Source: Fusobacterium sp. FSA-380-WT-3A
GTDB taxonomy: Bacteria > Fusobacteriota > Fusobacteriia > Fusobacteriales > Fusobacteriaceae
NCBI RefSeq assembly: GCF_012843705.1
Contig: NZ_JABAFQ010000009.1
Coordinates: 1-64,000, forward strand
Direction of reading: 5' to 3'
Length of the DNA: 64,000 nucleotides
Shown here: in pieces, positions 23,835-32,714 of the stretch
Numbering within the stretch: position 1 is the first letter of the stretch
How the letters are laid out: each line of letters starts with the position of its first letter
The notes under the pieces: generated by a model
What the model was told of the DNA's origin: nothing
Database searches by the model: none
Seen by the model: only the letters and a program-made list of their open reading frames with translations
Position numbers and translations under genes: made by a program

Positions 23835-24712
23835 TTTTTTACCTCATGTCTTTCTATTATTTCATATAATTTTTCTTTATTTTCTTGATACATTTCTCCT
23901 AGAGGTAATCTACATTGTCCAACTTCATATCCTAAATAATTCATTGCCTCTTTTACAGGAACTGGATTTGTCTCTATAAACATTCCATTAGATAATCCAT
24001 TATATCCTAATTGTAATCTACAAGCTTCTTTTATATCACCATTTAAAAAGCTCATTACCATATTATGAATAATTTCAGGAATAATATTAGCTGATACAGA
24101 TATTACTCCTTTTCCTCCTACTGATAAAATAGGAACTGTTAAATCATCATTTCCTGAATATATATCAAGCTCTGGAACTTGTCTTGCTACTTCTGTAGTA
24201 TAAGACATATTTCCACTAGCCTCTTTTATAGCTACAATATTTTCAATACAAGCTAATCTTTTTAAAAGATTTATAGATAAATTTACACCAGTTCTACCAG
24301 GTACATTATACAATATTATTGGTAATTTTACAACTGAGGCTATTGATTTATAGTGTTCATATATTCCATTTTCATTTCCTTTATTATAATAAGGAGTAAC
24401 TACTAATAGAGCATCTACACCTAATTCTTCAACTTTCTTACTAAACTCTACAGCTGTTTTTGTACAGTTAGAACCTGTTCCAGCTATTACTGGTATTCTT
24501 TTATTAATTTTTTCTACAGTAAATTTTATAACTTCTAATCTCTCTTCTTCTGTCATTGTTGAAGCTTCTCCTGTAGTTCCAACCACAACTATAGCATCTG
24601 TTTTATTTTCTAAATGAAATTCTAATAATTCCTCTAATTTTTTATAATTTACTTGATTATCTTTTGTAAAAGGTGTTACTAAGGCTACACCTGAACCAGT
24701 AAAAATTGACAT
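23825..24712 (-). CDS. dapA: 4-hydroxy-tetrahydrodipicolinate synthase
   Basis: DapA condenses pyruvate with aspartate semialdehyde, the first step committed to lysine and diaminopimelate. TIM-barrel landmarks: GSGVALVTPFTKDNQ at the start, VVGTTGEASTM, VVTPYYNKGN with the catalytic Tyr, YNVPGRTGVNLS, and VAIKEASGN with the Schiff-base Lys. Length 295 is standard. AAGGAG precedes the ATG. The preceding gene is asd, whose product is its substrate. Confidence 0.96.
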   Translation of the reverse strand: MSIFTGSGVALVTPFTKDNQVNYKKLEELLEFHLENKTDAIVVVGTTGEASTMTEEERLEVIKFTVEKINKRIPVIAGTGSNCTKTAVEFSKKVEELGVDALLVVTPYYNKGNENGIYEHYKSIASVVKLPIILYNVPGRTGVNLSINLLKRLACIENIVAIKEASGNMSYTTEVARQVPELDIYSGNDDLTVPILSVGGKGVISVSANIIPEIIHNMVMSFLNGDIKEACRLQLGYNGLSNGMFIETNPVPVKEAMNYLGYEVGQCRLPLGEMYQENKEKLYEIIERHEVKKWS

Positions 24713-24722
24713 TTTTATCTCC

Positions 24723-25718
24723 TTAAGCTAATTTATTTTTTATATCTCTAAATAATTCTGCTATTTGAACAGCATTAGTAGCTGCCCCTTTTCTTATATT
24801 ATCTGCTACAGTCCATAAGTTTACACTATTTTCTGTACTGAAATCTCTTCTTATTCTTCCTACTAAAACTTTATCTTGTCCACTAGCTTCTGTAGCTAAA
24901 GGATATTCATTATTTTTAGGATTATCTACTAATATAATTCCTTCATATTCTCCAATAACTTTTTTTACTTCTTCTATATCAAATTCACTATTAAGCTCAG
25001 CTGTAATTGATACTGAGTGAGAATTTATAACTGGAACTCTTACACAAGTAGCTGTTACAGGTAAATCAGGAAGTTCTAATATTTTTCTTGTTTCATTTAT
25101 CATTTTTATTTCTTCTTTTGTATATCCGTTATCCATAAATACATCTATATGAGGTAAACAGTTATTTACAATTTGATGTGGATAAACTTTAGGAGCTAAT
25201 CCTTTTAATCCATTTTGTAAATCCTCTACACCTTTTTGTCCTGTACCTGATACAGCTTGATATGTATTATATATTACTCTTTTTAATCCATATTTTTCAG
25301 CTAAAGCTTTTAATGGAGCCATACATTGAATTGTTGAACAGTTTGGGTTTGCTATAATTCCATGATTTGTAAACGCTGCCTCTTTATTAACTTCTGGTAC
25401 AACTAATGGAACCTCTGGGTCCATTCTCCAAGCTGAAGAGTTATCAACTACTAAACATCCTTTTGAAGCTGCTATTGGAGCATATTTTTTACTTATATCT
25501 CCACCAGCTGAAAATAGAGCTATATCAATCCCTCTATCAAAACTATTTTCTGTTAATTCTTCTACTGTATATTCTTTTCCTCTAAAAGTTATTTTTTTAC
25601 CAGCACTTCTTGCTGAAGCAAATAAATATAACTCTGTTATTCCTAAATCTCTTTCCTCTAAAACTTTTAAAAATGTACTTCCCACTAATCCTGTAGCTCC
25701 TACAATAGCAACTCTCAT
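24723..25718 (-). CDS. asd: Aspartate-semialdehyde dehydrogenase
   Basis: Asd reduces aspartyl phosphate to aspartate semialdehyde. NADP site at the N-terminus (VAIVGATGLVGSTFLKVL), LFSAGGDISKKYAP, the catalytic Cys in ANPNCSTIQ (about residue 127) and the C-terminal VGRIRRDFS. I start it at the ATG at 25718, which has AGGAGG 7 bases upstream; the frame also opens with a TTG at 25733 that lies within the ribosome site. The product is then 331 residues, normal for the family. Second gene of the lysine operon. Confidence 0.95.
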   Translation of the reverse strand: MRVAIVGATGLVGSTFLKVLEERDLGITELYLFASARSAGKKITFRGKEYTVEELTENSFDRGIDIALFSAGGDISKKYAPIAASKGCLVVDNSSAWRMDPEVPLVVPEVNKEAAFTNHGIIANPNCSTIQCMAPLKALAEKYGLKRVIYNTYQAVSGTGQKGVEDLQNGLKGLAPKVYPHQIVNNCLPHIDVFMDNGYTKEEIKMINETRKILELPDLPVTATCVRVPVINSHSVSITAELNSEFDIEEVKKVIGEYEGIILVDNPKNNEYPLATEASGQDKVLVGRIRRDFSTENSVNLWTVADNIRKGAATNAVQIAELFRDIKNKLA

Positions 25719-25741
25719 ATTTATCCTCCTCAAATTATTCT

Positions 25742-26947
25742 CTATAAATTAAATTCTTCTGCTACTACTTCTACTGCTTTATTTATATCTTTTCTTTCTA
25801 TACTACATGAAACACTTATCTCTGATGTTGTTACTTGATAAAAATTTATTCCTGCTCTACTTAAAGCTGAGAAAAATTTACCAGATACTCCAGAGTTATT
25901 TATCATTCCTACGCCTACTATTGAAATCATTGCTAAGTTATCATTATATCCTAACTCTATACAAGGTAATTCCACTTTTATTCTTTCAATAGCTTGGTCT
26001 AATAAATATTTTTCTCCCTCTACACAACTAAATGATATTTTAGCTTTATTATCATTTGAAACATTTTGAGAAATCATATTTATATTTAATCCTACTTCAT
26101 TAATTATTGTAAATATTTTTGCTATTTTTTCACTAGAATAATTAATATTTGAAAGAGTTGTTACTATTATCTCTTTTGTTATACTAATTCCTGTTACTAA
26201 TTTATCCTCTAATACGTCATTCATATCCATTATCCAAGTTCCTCCTGTTTCACTTAAAGTTTTTCCAACAAAAATAGGTATATTATATTTTTTTCCAATT
26301 TCTACAGCTCTAGTTTCCATAACTCCAGCTCCTAAATTAGCCATTTCCATCATTTCTTCATAAGAAATTTTATCTAAAAACTTAGCATTTTTATAAAGTC
26401 TTGGGTCAACACTATAAATTCCCTCAACATCTGTATATATTCTACATTCACATTTTAGAGAAGCAGCTAAGGCAACAGCACTTGTATCTGAACCTCCCCT
26501 TCCTAATGTAGTTATATCTCCGTGGTCATTTATTCCTTGAAATCCAGCTACTATAACAACATTATTATCTTTTAAATATTCTTCTATTTTTTCTGTATCA
26601 ATATTTTTGATTTTACTTTTTGTATGAACTCCTACAGTTTTTACATTAGCTTGATACCCTGTTAATGATACAGCTTTTTGTCCCAAAGAATTTATAGCTA
26701 TTGACAATAGAGAAACTGTTTGTTGTTCTCCTGTAGATAAAAGTGAATCTAGTTCTCTTTGATTTGGTGAATCAGAGATTTCTTTTGCCATAGCAATAAG
26801 GGCATTTGTTGTTTTTCCCATTGCTGAAGCAACAACTATAATTTCATCATATTTTGTTTTCTTTAAGTTCACTACATATTCAGCTATTGCTTTAATTTTT
26901 TCAATAGTTGCTACGCTAGAACCACCATATTTTAATACTACTCTCAT
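25742..26947 (-). CDS. lysC: Aspartate kinase
   Basis: LysC phosphorylates aspartate, the regulated first step. The kinase domain begins VVLKYGGSSVAT and includes TTLGRGGSDTSAVALAA and the ADP/aspartate segment CRIYTDVEGIYSVDPR; two ACT domains follow (about 265-401), the usual sites of amino-acid feedback. 401 residues is a monofunctional enzyme without a fused homoserine dehydrogenase. AAGGAG precedes the ATG. It opens the operon and lies directly behind the lysine riboswitch, which would shut it off when lysine is plentiful. Confidence 0.96.
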   Translation of the reverse strand: MRVVLKYGGSSVATIEKIKAIAEYVVNLKKTKYDEIIVVASAMGKTTNALIAMAKEISDSPNQRELDSLLSTGEQQTVSLLSIAINSLGQKAVSLTGYQANVKTVGVHTKSKIKNIDTEKIEEYLKDNNVVIVAGFQGINDHGDITTLGRGGSDTSAVALAASLKCECRIYTDVEGIYSVDPRLYKNAKFLDKISYEEMMEMANLGAGVMETRAVEIGKKYNIPIFVGKTLSETGGTWIMDMNDVLEDKLVTGISITKEIIVTTLSNINYSSEKIAKIFTIINEVGLNINMISQNVSNDNKAKISFSCVEGEKYLLDQAIERIKVELPCIELGYNDNLAMISIVGVGMINNSGVSGKFFSALSRAGINFYQVTTSEISVSCSIERKDINKAVEVVAEEFNL

Positions 26948-26974
26948 ATATTATCTCCTTTTTTATTTTAAAAT

Positions 26975-27003
26975 AAAAAACCAACAGACTTATCTGTTGG
27001 TTT
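26975..27003 (-). terminator. Riboswitch-controlled terminator before lysC
   Basis: Ten-base stem AACCAACAGA/TCTGTTGGTT with four-base loop and a run of six T on the minus strand, 30 bases before the lysC ATG. It is the off state of the lysine riboswitch. Confidence 0.85.
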
Positions 27004-27230
27004 ATATTTCATTTTGAGATAATATAATTTATTTTTAGTATCACAACAATGAATAACACAACAGAAAGCACAACATTGAATATCAATGACAGTTATATGG
27101 ATATTCTCCATATTCCCAACCTAAAAATCCTCCCTATAATTTTTAGATTTCGGCAAAATCCCCTTTCATTATATCTCAAAGTTAGGTAACTCAACATAAT
27201 TACTTTTGTCATTTGCTCCTCAATCCGTTT
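26975..27230 (-). promoter_or_regulatory. Lysine riboswitch (L box) with terminator platform
   Basis: The minus-strand leader of lysC contains the L-box core in order: GAGGAGC then AAGTAA, AAAGGGGATTTTGCCGAA, AGGTTGGG and ACTGTCATTG, with a P1 stem of ATTGA (near 27225) and TCAAT (near 27077). Then comes a terminator, CCAACAGA (26981-26988) with TCTGTTGG (26993-27000) and a T run. Lysine binding should favour the terminator and turn off the lysC operon. Confidence 0.9.
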
Positions 27231-27249
27231 CTTATTTTATTGTTGTCAT

Positions 27250-27258
27250 TTTATAACA
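27250..27258 (-). promoter_or_regulatory. Extended -10 promoter of the lysine operon
   Basis: On the minus strand TGTTATAAA, an extended -10 element, lies about 20 bases before the start of the lysine riboswitch. No strong -35 is seen, which fits an extended -10 promoter. Confidence 0.4.
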
Positions 27259-27390
27259 ATTTCTATAAAAAATAAAATATAAATTTTATATCTTAAACTA
27301 TATATTATATAAATTTATTTTTTATAATTTTTATTGTTTTATAGATTTTTTTTTGCTATAATTCTTATTAATTAATTTATGGAGGTTTTT

Positions 27391-28584
27391 ATGAATAATT
27401 TAATTTTAAATAATATAGATAAATTTAATGATTGGTTTATAAAAGTTAGAAGAGATTTACATAAAATCCCTGAGTTAGATTTTGATTTACCAAAAACTAC
27501 AAAATATATTTCTTCAACTTTAGATGAACTTAATATAAATTATAAAACAAATATTGGAAAAAGTGGAATTGTAGCTGATATTCCTGGAAAAGATTCTACT
27601 ATTACCATTGCTTTAAGAGGAGACATTGATGCCTTACCAATATTAGAAAATAATGATTTTGAATTTAAGTCTGAGCATGTTGGAAAAATGCATGCTTGTG
27701 GACATGATGTTCATAACACAGTTTTATTAGGAGTAGCCAAAATTTTATCAGAAATAAAAGATGAAATTCCTTGTAATATCAGACTTATTTTTCAACCAGC
27801 AGAAGAAACTACTGGTGGGGCTCTTCCAATGATAGAAGAGGGAGTTTTAGAAAATGTAAATGCTATATTTGGACTTCATGTTGACCCTTTTGTAAATGTT
27901 GGAAGTATAGGTATTAAATATGGACCTATGTTTGCTTCTTCTTGTGGAGTAAAAATAAAAGTTATAGGAAAAAGTACTCACGGAGCCTTTCCAAGTGAGG
28001 GAGTTGATGCTATAGTTACTACAGCTCAAATTATTAGTTCTATCCAATCTATTGTTTCTAGAAATACAGATGCTAGAGATTCTGTAGTTATAACTTTTGG
28101 TACTATTAAGGGAGGAACAAAAGAAAATATAGTAGCTGGAGAAGTTGAAGTTACAGGAATTTTAAGAACTCTTTCTACTGAAAGCAGAGAATACAATAAA
28201 CAAAGAATTAAAGAAATGAGTGAATTTGTAGCAAAAGGATATGGAGCTACAGCTATTGTTAATTTTAGAAATAGTTATAATGCTTTAATAAATCATGATG
28301 AATATGTGGATATTGTCAAAGAAGTTGGAAATGAAGTTTTAGGAAAAGAAAATGTTATTACTAAAAAATATTCAGAAATGGGGGCAGAAGATTTTTCTTA
28401 TTATCTTGAAAGAGTTCCTGGAGCTTTCTTTTATTTAGGTGTTAGAAATGAAAGTATTGGAGCTTGTGAGCCATTACATAATGACAAATTTATGATAGAT
28501 GAAAATGCTATTAAAATTGGAGTTAAAATCCAAATAGCTAATATTTTCAAAGCTTATGAAAATTTAAAAAATAATTTAAAATAA
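27391..28584 (+). CDS. M20 family amidohydrolase, possible N-acetyl-diaminopimelate deacetylase
   Basis: A metal-dependent M20 amidohydrolase. Metal ligands lie in HACGHDVHNT and in PAEETTGGALPM, the latter part of the catalytic site; GDIDALPI comes before, and a late His-containing segment CEPLHNDKF ends the catalytic domain. The lid/dimer domain is in the middle (about 175-290). Family members hydrolyse N-acyl amino acids. It is divergent from the lysine operon, which encodes the acetyl branch but no deacetylase, so a DapL role is attractive, though hippurate-hydrolase-like enzymes look the same. I start it at the ATG at 27391 after ATGGAGG; an in-frame ATG at 27379 overlaps that site. Product 397 residues. 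Confidence 0.85.
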   Translation: MNNLILNNIDKFNDWFIKVRRDLHKIPELDFDLPKTTKYISSTLDELNINYKTNIGKSGIVADIPGKDSTITIALRGDIDALPILENNDFEFKSEHVGKMHACGHDVHNTVLLGVAKILSEIKDEIPCNIRLIFQPAEETTGGALPMIEEGVLENVNAIFGLHVDPFVNVGSIGIKYGPMFASSCGVKIKVIGKSTHGAFPSEGVDAIVTTAQIISSIQSIVSRNTDARDSVVITFGTIKGGTKENIVAGEVEVTGILRTLSTESREYNKQRIKEMSEFVAKGYGATAIVNFRNSYNALINHDEYVDIVKEVGNEVLGKENVITKKYSEMGAEDFSYYLERVPGAFFYLGVRNESIGACEPLHNDKFMIDENAIKIGVKIQIANIFKAYENLKNNLK

Positions 28585-28594
28585 AGGTGAAAAT

Positions 28595-28969
28595 ATGTGG
28601 GAAATCTTAGAAATAATCTTTTTTATAATATTATTAATATTTATTTTTCAAAATGTGAAAAGGAGAAACAAAATTAGAGCTGGAGAAAAACTTACAGGAA
28701 AAATTGTTGAAGTTACTCCTCTAAAAAGACTGATAATTGAAATTGGAAATAAAAAAGAAAAAAAGAAAGTTCAAACCTTAGAATCAGGTTTATTTCAATA
28801 TTCTAAAAAAAATATTGGTGAAAAAATTGAAGTTTATTATAACAAAGAAATCTACAATAAATGTTCATTGGTAGAATTTAATAAATGGGATTTAAAAAAA
28901 TCTATAAAATTTTTCTTAATTTTTGTTATAATTTATACTGTCATTTGGATTTTTATTAATATAATTTAG
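28595..28969 (+). CDS. Two-helix membrane protein of unknown function
   Basis: I do not recognise this 124-residue protein. It has hydrophobic helices at both ends (about 2-20 and 104-123) and a basic, beta-rich middle (KLTGKIVEVTPLKRLIIEIG... GEKIEVYYN) reminiscent of DUF3592-type proteins. It follows the M20 gene by 10 bases with AAGGTGA before the ATG, so the two are probably one transcript, ended by the hairpin at 28973-29054. Confidence 0.6.
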   Translation: MWEILEIIFFIILLIFIFQNVKRRNKIRAGEKLTGKIVEVTPLKRLIIEIGNKKEKKKVQTLESGLFQYSKKNIGEKIEVYYNKEIYNKCSLVEFNKWDLKKSIKFFLIFVIIYTVIWIFINII

Positions 28970-28972
28970 TAA

Positions 28973-29054
28973 AAAAGGATTGTTATATTTTAATGACTCT
29001 GAAAATTCTTAGATAACTAAGAAATTAGAAACATTTTATTATAACAATCCTTTT
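28973..29054. terminator. Nested hairpin between convergent genes
   Basis: An outer 14-bp stem (AAAAGGATTGTTAT at 28973-28986, ATAACAATCCTTTT at 29041-29054) encloses a second perfect hairpin (TTCTTAG/CTAAGAA around 29006-29023). The outer arms give T-rich ends in both directions, and the genes converge, so two-way termination is likely. Confidence 0.6.
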
Positions 29055-29142
29055 ATTGCTTAATTTATAAAATTTTCATTTATTAATTTTTATAATATTT
29101 AATAATTTTTTATTAAAATTTATAAATTAATTTTCTATTTAA

Positions 29143-30690
29143 TTATTTTTCACTTCTAGGTAAATCTCCTATAGTACAAATACGTCCATTTCTTCTTCCA
29201 ATATCATCAATAATCTCATCATTTTTACTTTCATCTTTTGTAATTCCACAAGCACTTTTAGCTATATTTTGAAGATGTTTCCAATCTGTAAATGAACGAG
29301 CCATTACTGTAGAAGCTTCTTGGTTTCCTCCACCATGAAGAGCCATTGCTGTCCAGTTAGAACCTCTAACCATATGCTCTATGAAACGAACTGCTCTTAA
29401 TCTATCAAAAGAATCATATTCTGGATTTCCAGGATTAAAAGCTCTCCTACAAATTTCTCCAATTTCTGGTGAACGCATATCAAATTCTGAAGGAGCTGTT
29501 TCTCCAAATCCAGCAATAATGTCTCTAGCATAACGAACAGCATCAAAAGGCATTTTTGTACAAGTATATTTACATGTATGAGATAATAATGGATTAGGTA
29601 TCCAGAAACCACTTGGATGCTTAAAACCTTCTACTCCTGAAGCTATCGATAGAGCATATACAGTTTCTGCTACCATAGCCATCTCTGTAAGTTTTGTTTT
29701 TATATGTCCTGCCTTTTGAACTCCTACCATTTCTGTTATTAAACTAGCTGCTCCACAAAGAGCTGAACATCCACCAGCTTTACATCCACCAGCTGTTAGA
29801 CGGTGAACAGCTGTAAAATAACTTAGAAGACGACCAACATACTTAGTTTCTCCACACATAAATACTCTTTCATTAGGTACAAATACTTTATCAAAATAAA
29901 CCATTGCTTGATGGTCAGCGTATTTTTTACCTAAATCTATACCTTCTATATCTCCTCCTACTTCAAAGAATCTTTTATCTTGAGGTGTACGTCCTAAAAC
30001 AAAAGTGATATTTGGAGAATCAGCTGGTATAGCACATGCTAAAGCAAAATCTTTATCTTCTGGTTGCATAGCTGTTGTAGGTACTATAATAATTTCATGA
30101 GCAAATAAAATACCTGTTTGATTACATTTGTATCCACTAATTACAATACCATCATCTCTTATTTCATCAATGTGAACATAAGAATCTCTATCTGGTTGTT
30201 TATGTGGTGGTAAAGTTCTTAATCCTTTTACATCAGTAACTGTAACTGTACAAGTTAAATCATTTTTTTGAACATAATCTAAAAATTTCATAAACCTATC
30301 AAAATAATTAGTTCCTAAATCTTGATCCATATCATAAGTACATGGTCCTAAACCAGCAAAAGCTTCTGACCCTGTACAACGATGAGTACAACATCCTATA
30401 ACTTCAGCTAAAGCTCTAGCTGCTCTTGTTTTTCTATTAGCATCTTCTGGAGAACCTAAAGGTGCATTGTAAATACTAACATCTTCTCCATTTAAATGAG
30501 ATTTAACTGTTATTAATTCTTTCCAATTAGGATTACTTTGTAATTCATATACTTTAGATATTGCATTAAAGCTAGCAGATAATACAGGATATGTAGTCAA
30601 GTCTTCTATTTTTTTTCCTAAAAACCAAACATTCATAGGTTTTCTTGCTCTGATACTATTTTGATATTCTTCTCTTGTCATTAGTCCCAT
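29143..30690 (-). CDS. abfD: 4-hydroxybutyryl-CoA dehydratase / vinylacetyl-CoA isomerase
   Basis: AbfD dehydrates 4-hydroxybutyryl-CoA to crotonyl-CoA with FAD and a 4Fe-4S cluster. Relatives in the 4-hydroxyphenylacetate hydroxylase family lack the cluster, but here its ligands are kept: CTHRC (Cys 101 and 105) and HRLTAGGC (His 296 and Cys 303), equal in spacing to Cys99/Cys103/His292/Cys299 of the Clostridium aminobutyricum enzyme. Other landmarks are TGILFAHEIIIVPT and ALHGGGNQEAS. Product 515 residues. The start at 30690 has AAGGAGG seven bases upstream; another ATG at 30696 is too close to it. With the CoA-transferase at 33.8 kb it would feed 4-hydroxybutyrate into butyrate fermentation. 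Confidence 0.9.
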   Translation of the reverse strand: MGLMTREEYQNSIRARKPMNVWFLGKKIEDLTTYPVLSASFNAISKVYELQSNPNWKELITVKSHLNGEDVSIYNAPLGSPEDANRKTRAARALAEVIGCCTHRCTGSEAFAGLGPCTYDMDQDLGTNYFDRFMKFLDYVQKNDLTCTVTVTDVKGLRTLPPHKQPDRDSYVHIDEIRDDGIVISGYKCNQTGILFAHEIIIVPTTAMQPEDKDFALACAIPADSPNITFVLGRTPQDKRFFEVGGDIEGIDLGKKYADHQAMVYFDKVFVPNERVFMCGETKYVGRLLSYFTAVHRLTAGGCKAGGCSALCGAASLITEMVGVQKAGHIKTKLTEMAMVAETVYALSIASGVEGFKHPSGFWIPNPLLSHTCKYTCTKMPFDAVRYARDIIAGFGETAPSEFDMRSPEIGEICRRAFNPGNPEYDSFDRLRAVRFIEHMVRGSNWTAMALHGGGNQEASTVMARSFTDWKHLQNIAKSACGITKDESKNDEIIDDIGRRNGRICTIGDLPRSEK

Positions 30691-30830
30691 AATCATACCT
30701 CCTTTTAATCCAATTAACTAATATATATTTTTACATATTTTGACGTTAAAAAAGAACTAAAAGTTTTATTATCAGCATAATAATTTTATATTGAAACATT
30801 TAAATTTTATCATATTGAGGAAATAATATG

Positions 30831-31148
30831 TTATAAATCCTCTTCCTCTTTTCCTAATCTTTTTCTTTCATACATTCTTCCCATATAAAAAGCTATAATC
30901 CCAACTCCTATAGCAGTTTGAAGACAGAAAAATAAACTCTCTACTTCTCCAGGTAGCTCTCCACCTATTGCTTTTTCTAAAATTGGAGTAAACCATGGTT
31001 CATATTCATTATTTATATTTTCTATCATTATACTACCTGCATTATCAGAACCACCAAATTCTGCATTTTTTAAAATGAAAATGGGAGAGAATACTATTAA
31101 TATTACTATGATTAATAAAGTTATTACTATTTTTTTATCTTTTTTCAT
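30831..31148 (-). CDS. cbiN: Cobalt ECF transporter component CbiN
   Basis: CbiN is a small two-helix accessory of the cobalt transporter CbiMNQO. Helix 1 is at about 9-27, helix 2 at about 77-94 (CLQTAIGVGIIAFYMGRMYE), with the extracytoplasmic loop FGGSDNAGSIMIE and the motif YEPWFTPI between them, as in the family. 105 residues is the usual size. It comes 12 bases after cbiM and closes the cobalt operon. Confidence 0.92.
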   Translation of the reverse strand: MKKDKKIVITLLIIVILIVFSPIFILKNAEFGGSDNAGSIMIENINNEYEPWFTPILEKAIGGELPGEVESLFFCLQTAIGVGIIAFYMGRMYERKRLGKEEEDL

Positions 31149-31159
31149 AAACTTCTCCT

Positions 31160-31882
31160 TTAAAATCCTATATTCTTTAATTCTTTTCTAGCATAGTTTT
31201 CAAGTCCAATTATAATAATAACTGTTAATATTCCCTCTATAATAGCAAGAGGTAATTGAGTTGGAGCAAATACTCCTAAAAATTTTATACTTGAAACTAA
31301 AAATCCCCCCTCTGTTGATGGAAATGCTAATCCTAATTGCAAACTTGTTACACAATAAGTTATTAAATCTCCTAACATAGCTCCAAAAAATATTGCTATT
31401 CTTTTATTAATTTTTAATTTTAATAATAATTTATAAACAACAAAAGTTACTATAGGTCCTACTATACACATAGAAAATATATTAGCTCCTAAAGAAGTAA
31501 GTCCCCCATGGGCTAAAAGTATAGCTTGAAATAATAAAACTATTGTTCCCAACACACTTACTGCCAATGGTCCAAATAATATTGCACCTAAACCTACTCC
31601 TGTCATATGAGAACAACTTCCTGTTACAGATGGAATTTTTAAAGATGAAATTACAAATATAAAAGCTCCTGACATAGCTATTAAAGTTATATTTTTTCTA
31701 TTAGCTTCTATATTTTTTCCTAATCTTTTAGTTCCTAAATATAAAAATGGAATTGAAATAATACCCCAAATTATACAAAAGTTTAATGGTAAATACCCCT
31801 CCATTATATGCATTCCATAAGAATTTAAAGATATACAAAACATTAACAAACATATTATGAGAACATTTTTATCTCTCTTCAC
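31160..31882 (-). CDS. cbiM: Cobalt ECF transporter substrate-binding subunit CbiM
   Basis: CbiM is the membrane S component that binds Co(II). Binding uses the exposed N-terminal Met-His; here MHIMEGYLP follows a 23-residue hydrophobic leader (KRDKNVLIICLLMFCISLNS), so the working N-terminus would form after signal cleavage. Further landmarks are SCSHMTGVGLGAILFGP and LLLFQAILLAHGGLTSLGAN, both typical of CbiM/NikM. About seven helices, 240 residues. It overlaps cbiO by 14 bases. The cobalt rather than nickel specificity is supported by the cobalamin riboswitch and by cbiN. Confidence 0.94.
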   Translation of the reverse strand: MKRDKNVLIICLLMFCISLNSYGMHIMEGYLPLNFCIIWGIISIPFLYLGTKRLGKNIEANRKNITLIAMSGAFIFVISSLKIPSVTGSCSHMTGVGLGAILFGPLAVSVLGTIVLLFQAILLAHGGLTSLGANIFSMCIVGPIVTFVVYKLLLKLKINKRIAIFFGAMLGDLITYCVTSLQLGLAFPSTEGGFLVSSIKFLGVFAPTQLPLAIIEGILTVIIIIGLENYARKELKNIGF

Positions 31883-32714
31883 TTTTTCCTCCTAAAATAT
31901 TTTTTATTTCTTTCATAGTTTTTGGAAACTTATTTTCTTTTAATAACCCTTTTAGTTGTAACTCTTCTGCCATTTCATATAATATAGGTTTTCTTAAATC
32001 AAGTTTTTGTAAAATTTCCTGATTTCTAAATATTTTTTCTGGAATGTCACTAGCAATTACTCTTCCATCTAAAAAAACTATTATTCTATCAGTAAATTTA
32101 TAAGCAAAATCTATATCATGAGTTGAAATAATGAGAGTTTTCCCCTCTCTATTTAATTCCTCTAAAGTAATTTCTAATTCTTTAATACTTTTTTGGTCTA
32201 ACTCTGAGGTAGGTTCATCAAAAATAATAATTTCAGGTTCCATTACCACAATGCCAGCTATAGTTAATCTTTTTTTCTCACCTCCACTTAAATAATGTGG
32301 TGGTGTCTTTAAATATTTTTCTAAATTGAATTTTTTCCCTATCTCTATTACCTTTTTTTCTACTTTAGAATTTTCTTCACCTATATTTAAAAGTCCAAAA
32401 GCTAATTCGTCAAATACTGTTGTCCCTATTATTTGACTATCAGAATTTTGAAAAACAATCCCTATATTTTTTCTTAAAAAATTTATATCTTTTTTATTTT
32501 TTTCTATTTTTTTACCTTTAAAAAAAATCTCTCCACTATCTGCTATATATACACCATTTATATTTTTAAAAAAAGTTGTCTTTCCAGAACCATTATTCCC
32601 AAGTATCGCTACTTTTTCTCCTTGAAAAATTTCTAAAGATATTCCATCTAATACTTTTTTATTTTCTTCATAGGAATATGTCAAATTTTCTGTTTTTAAA
32701 ATTATTTTTTTCAT
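31869..32714 (-). CDS. cbiO: Cobalt ECF transporter ATPase CbiO
   Basis: The energy-coupling ATPase. Walker A GNNGSGKTT, Q-loop VFQNSDSQI, signature LSGGEKKRL, Walker B IIIFDEPTSELD and H-loop ISTHDIDF are all intact. The start is taken at the ATG at 32714, which overlaps the cbiQ stop as TGATG and has GGTGG five bases before it; the frame also opens with GTG at 32723. The product is then 281 residues, normal for CbiO. It presumably works with CbiQ and CbiM. Confidence 0.95.
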   Translation of the reverse strand: MKKIILKTENLTYSYEENKKVLDGISLEIFQGEKVAILGNNGSGKTTFFKNINGVYIADSGEIFFKGKKIEKNKKDINFLRKNIGIVFQNSDSQIIGTTVFDELAFGLLNIGEENSKVEKKVIEIGKKFNLEKYLKTPPHYLSGGEKKRLTIAGIVVMEPEIIIFDEPTSELDQKSIKELEITLEELNREGKTLIISTHDIDFAYKFTDRIIVFLDGRVIASDIPEKIFRNQEILQKLDLRKPILYEMAEELQLKGLLKENKFPKTMKEIKNILGGKSEER

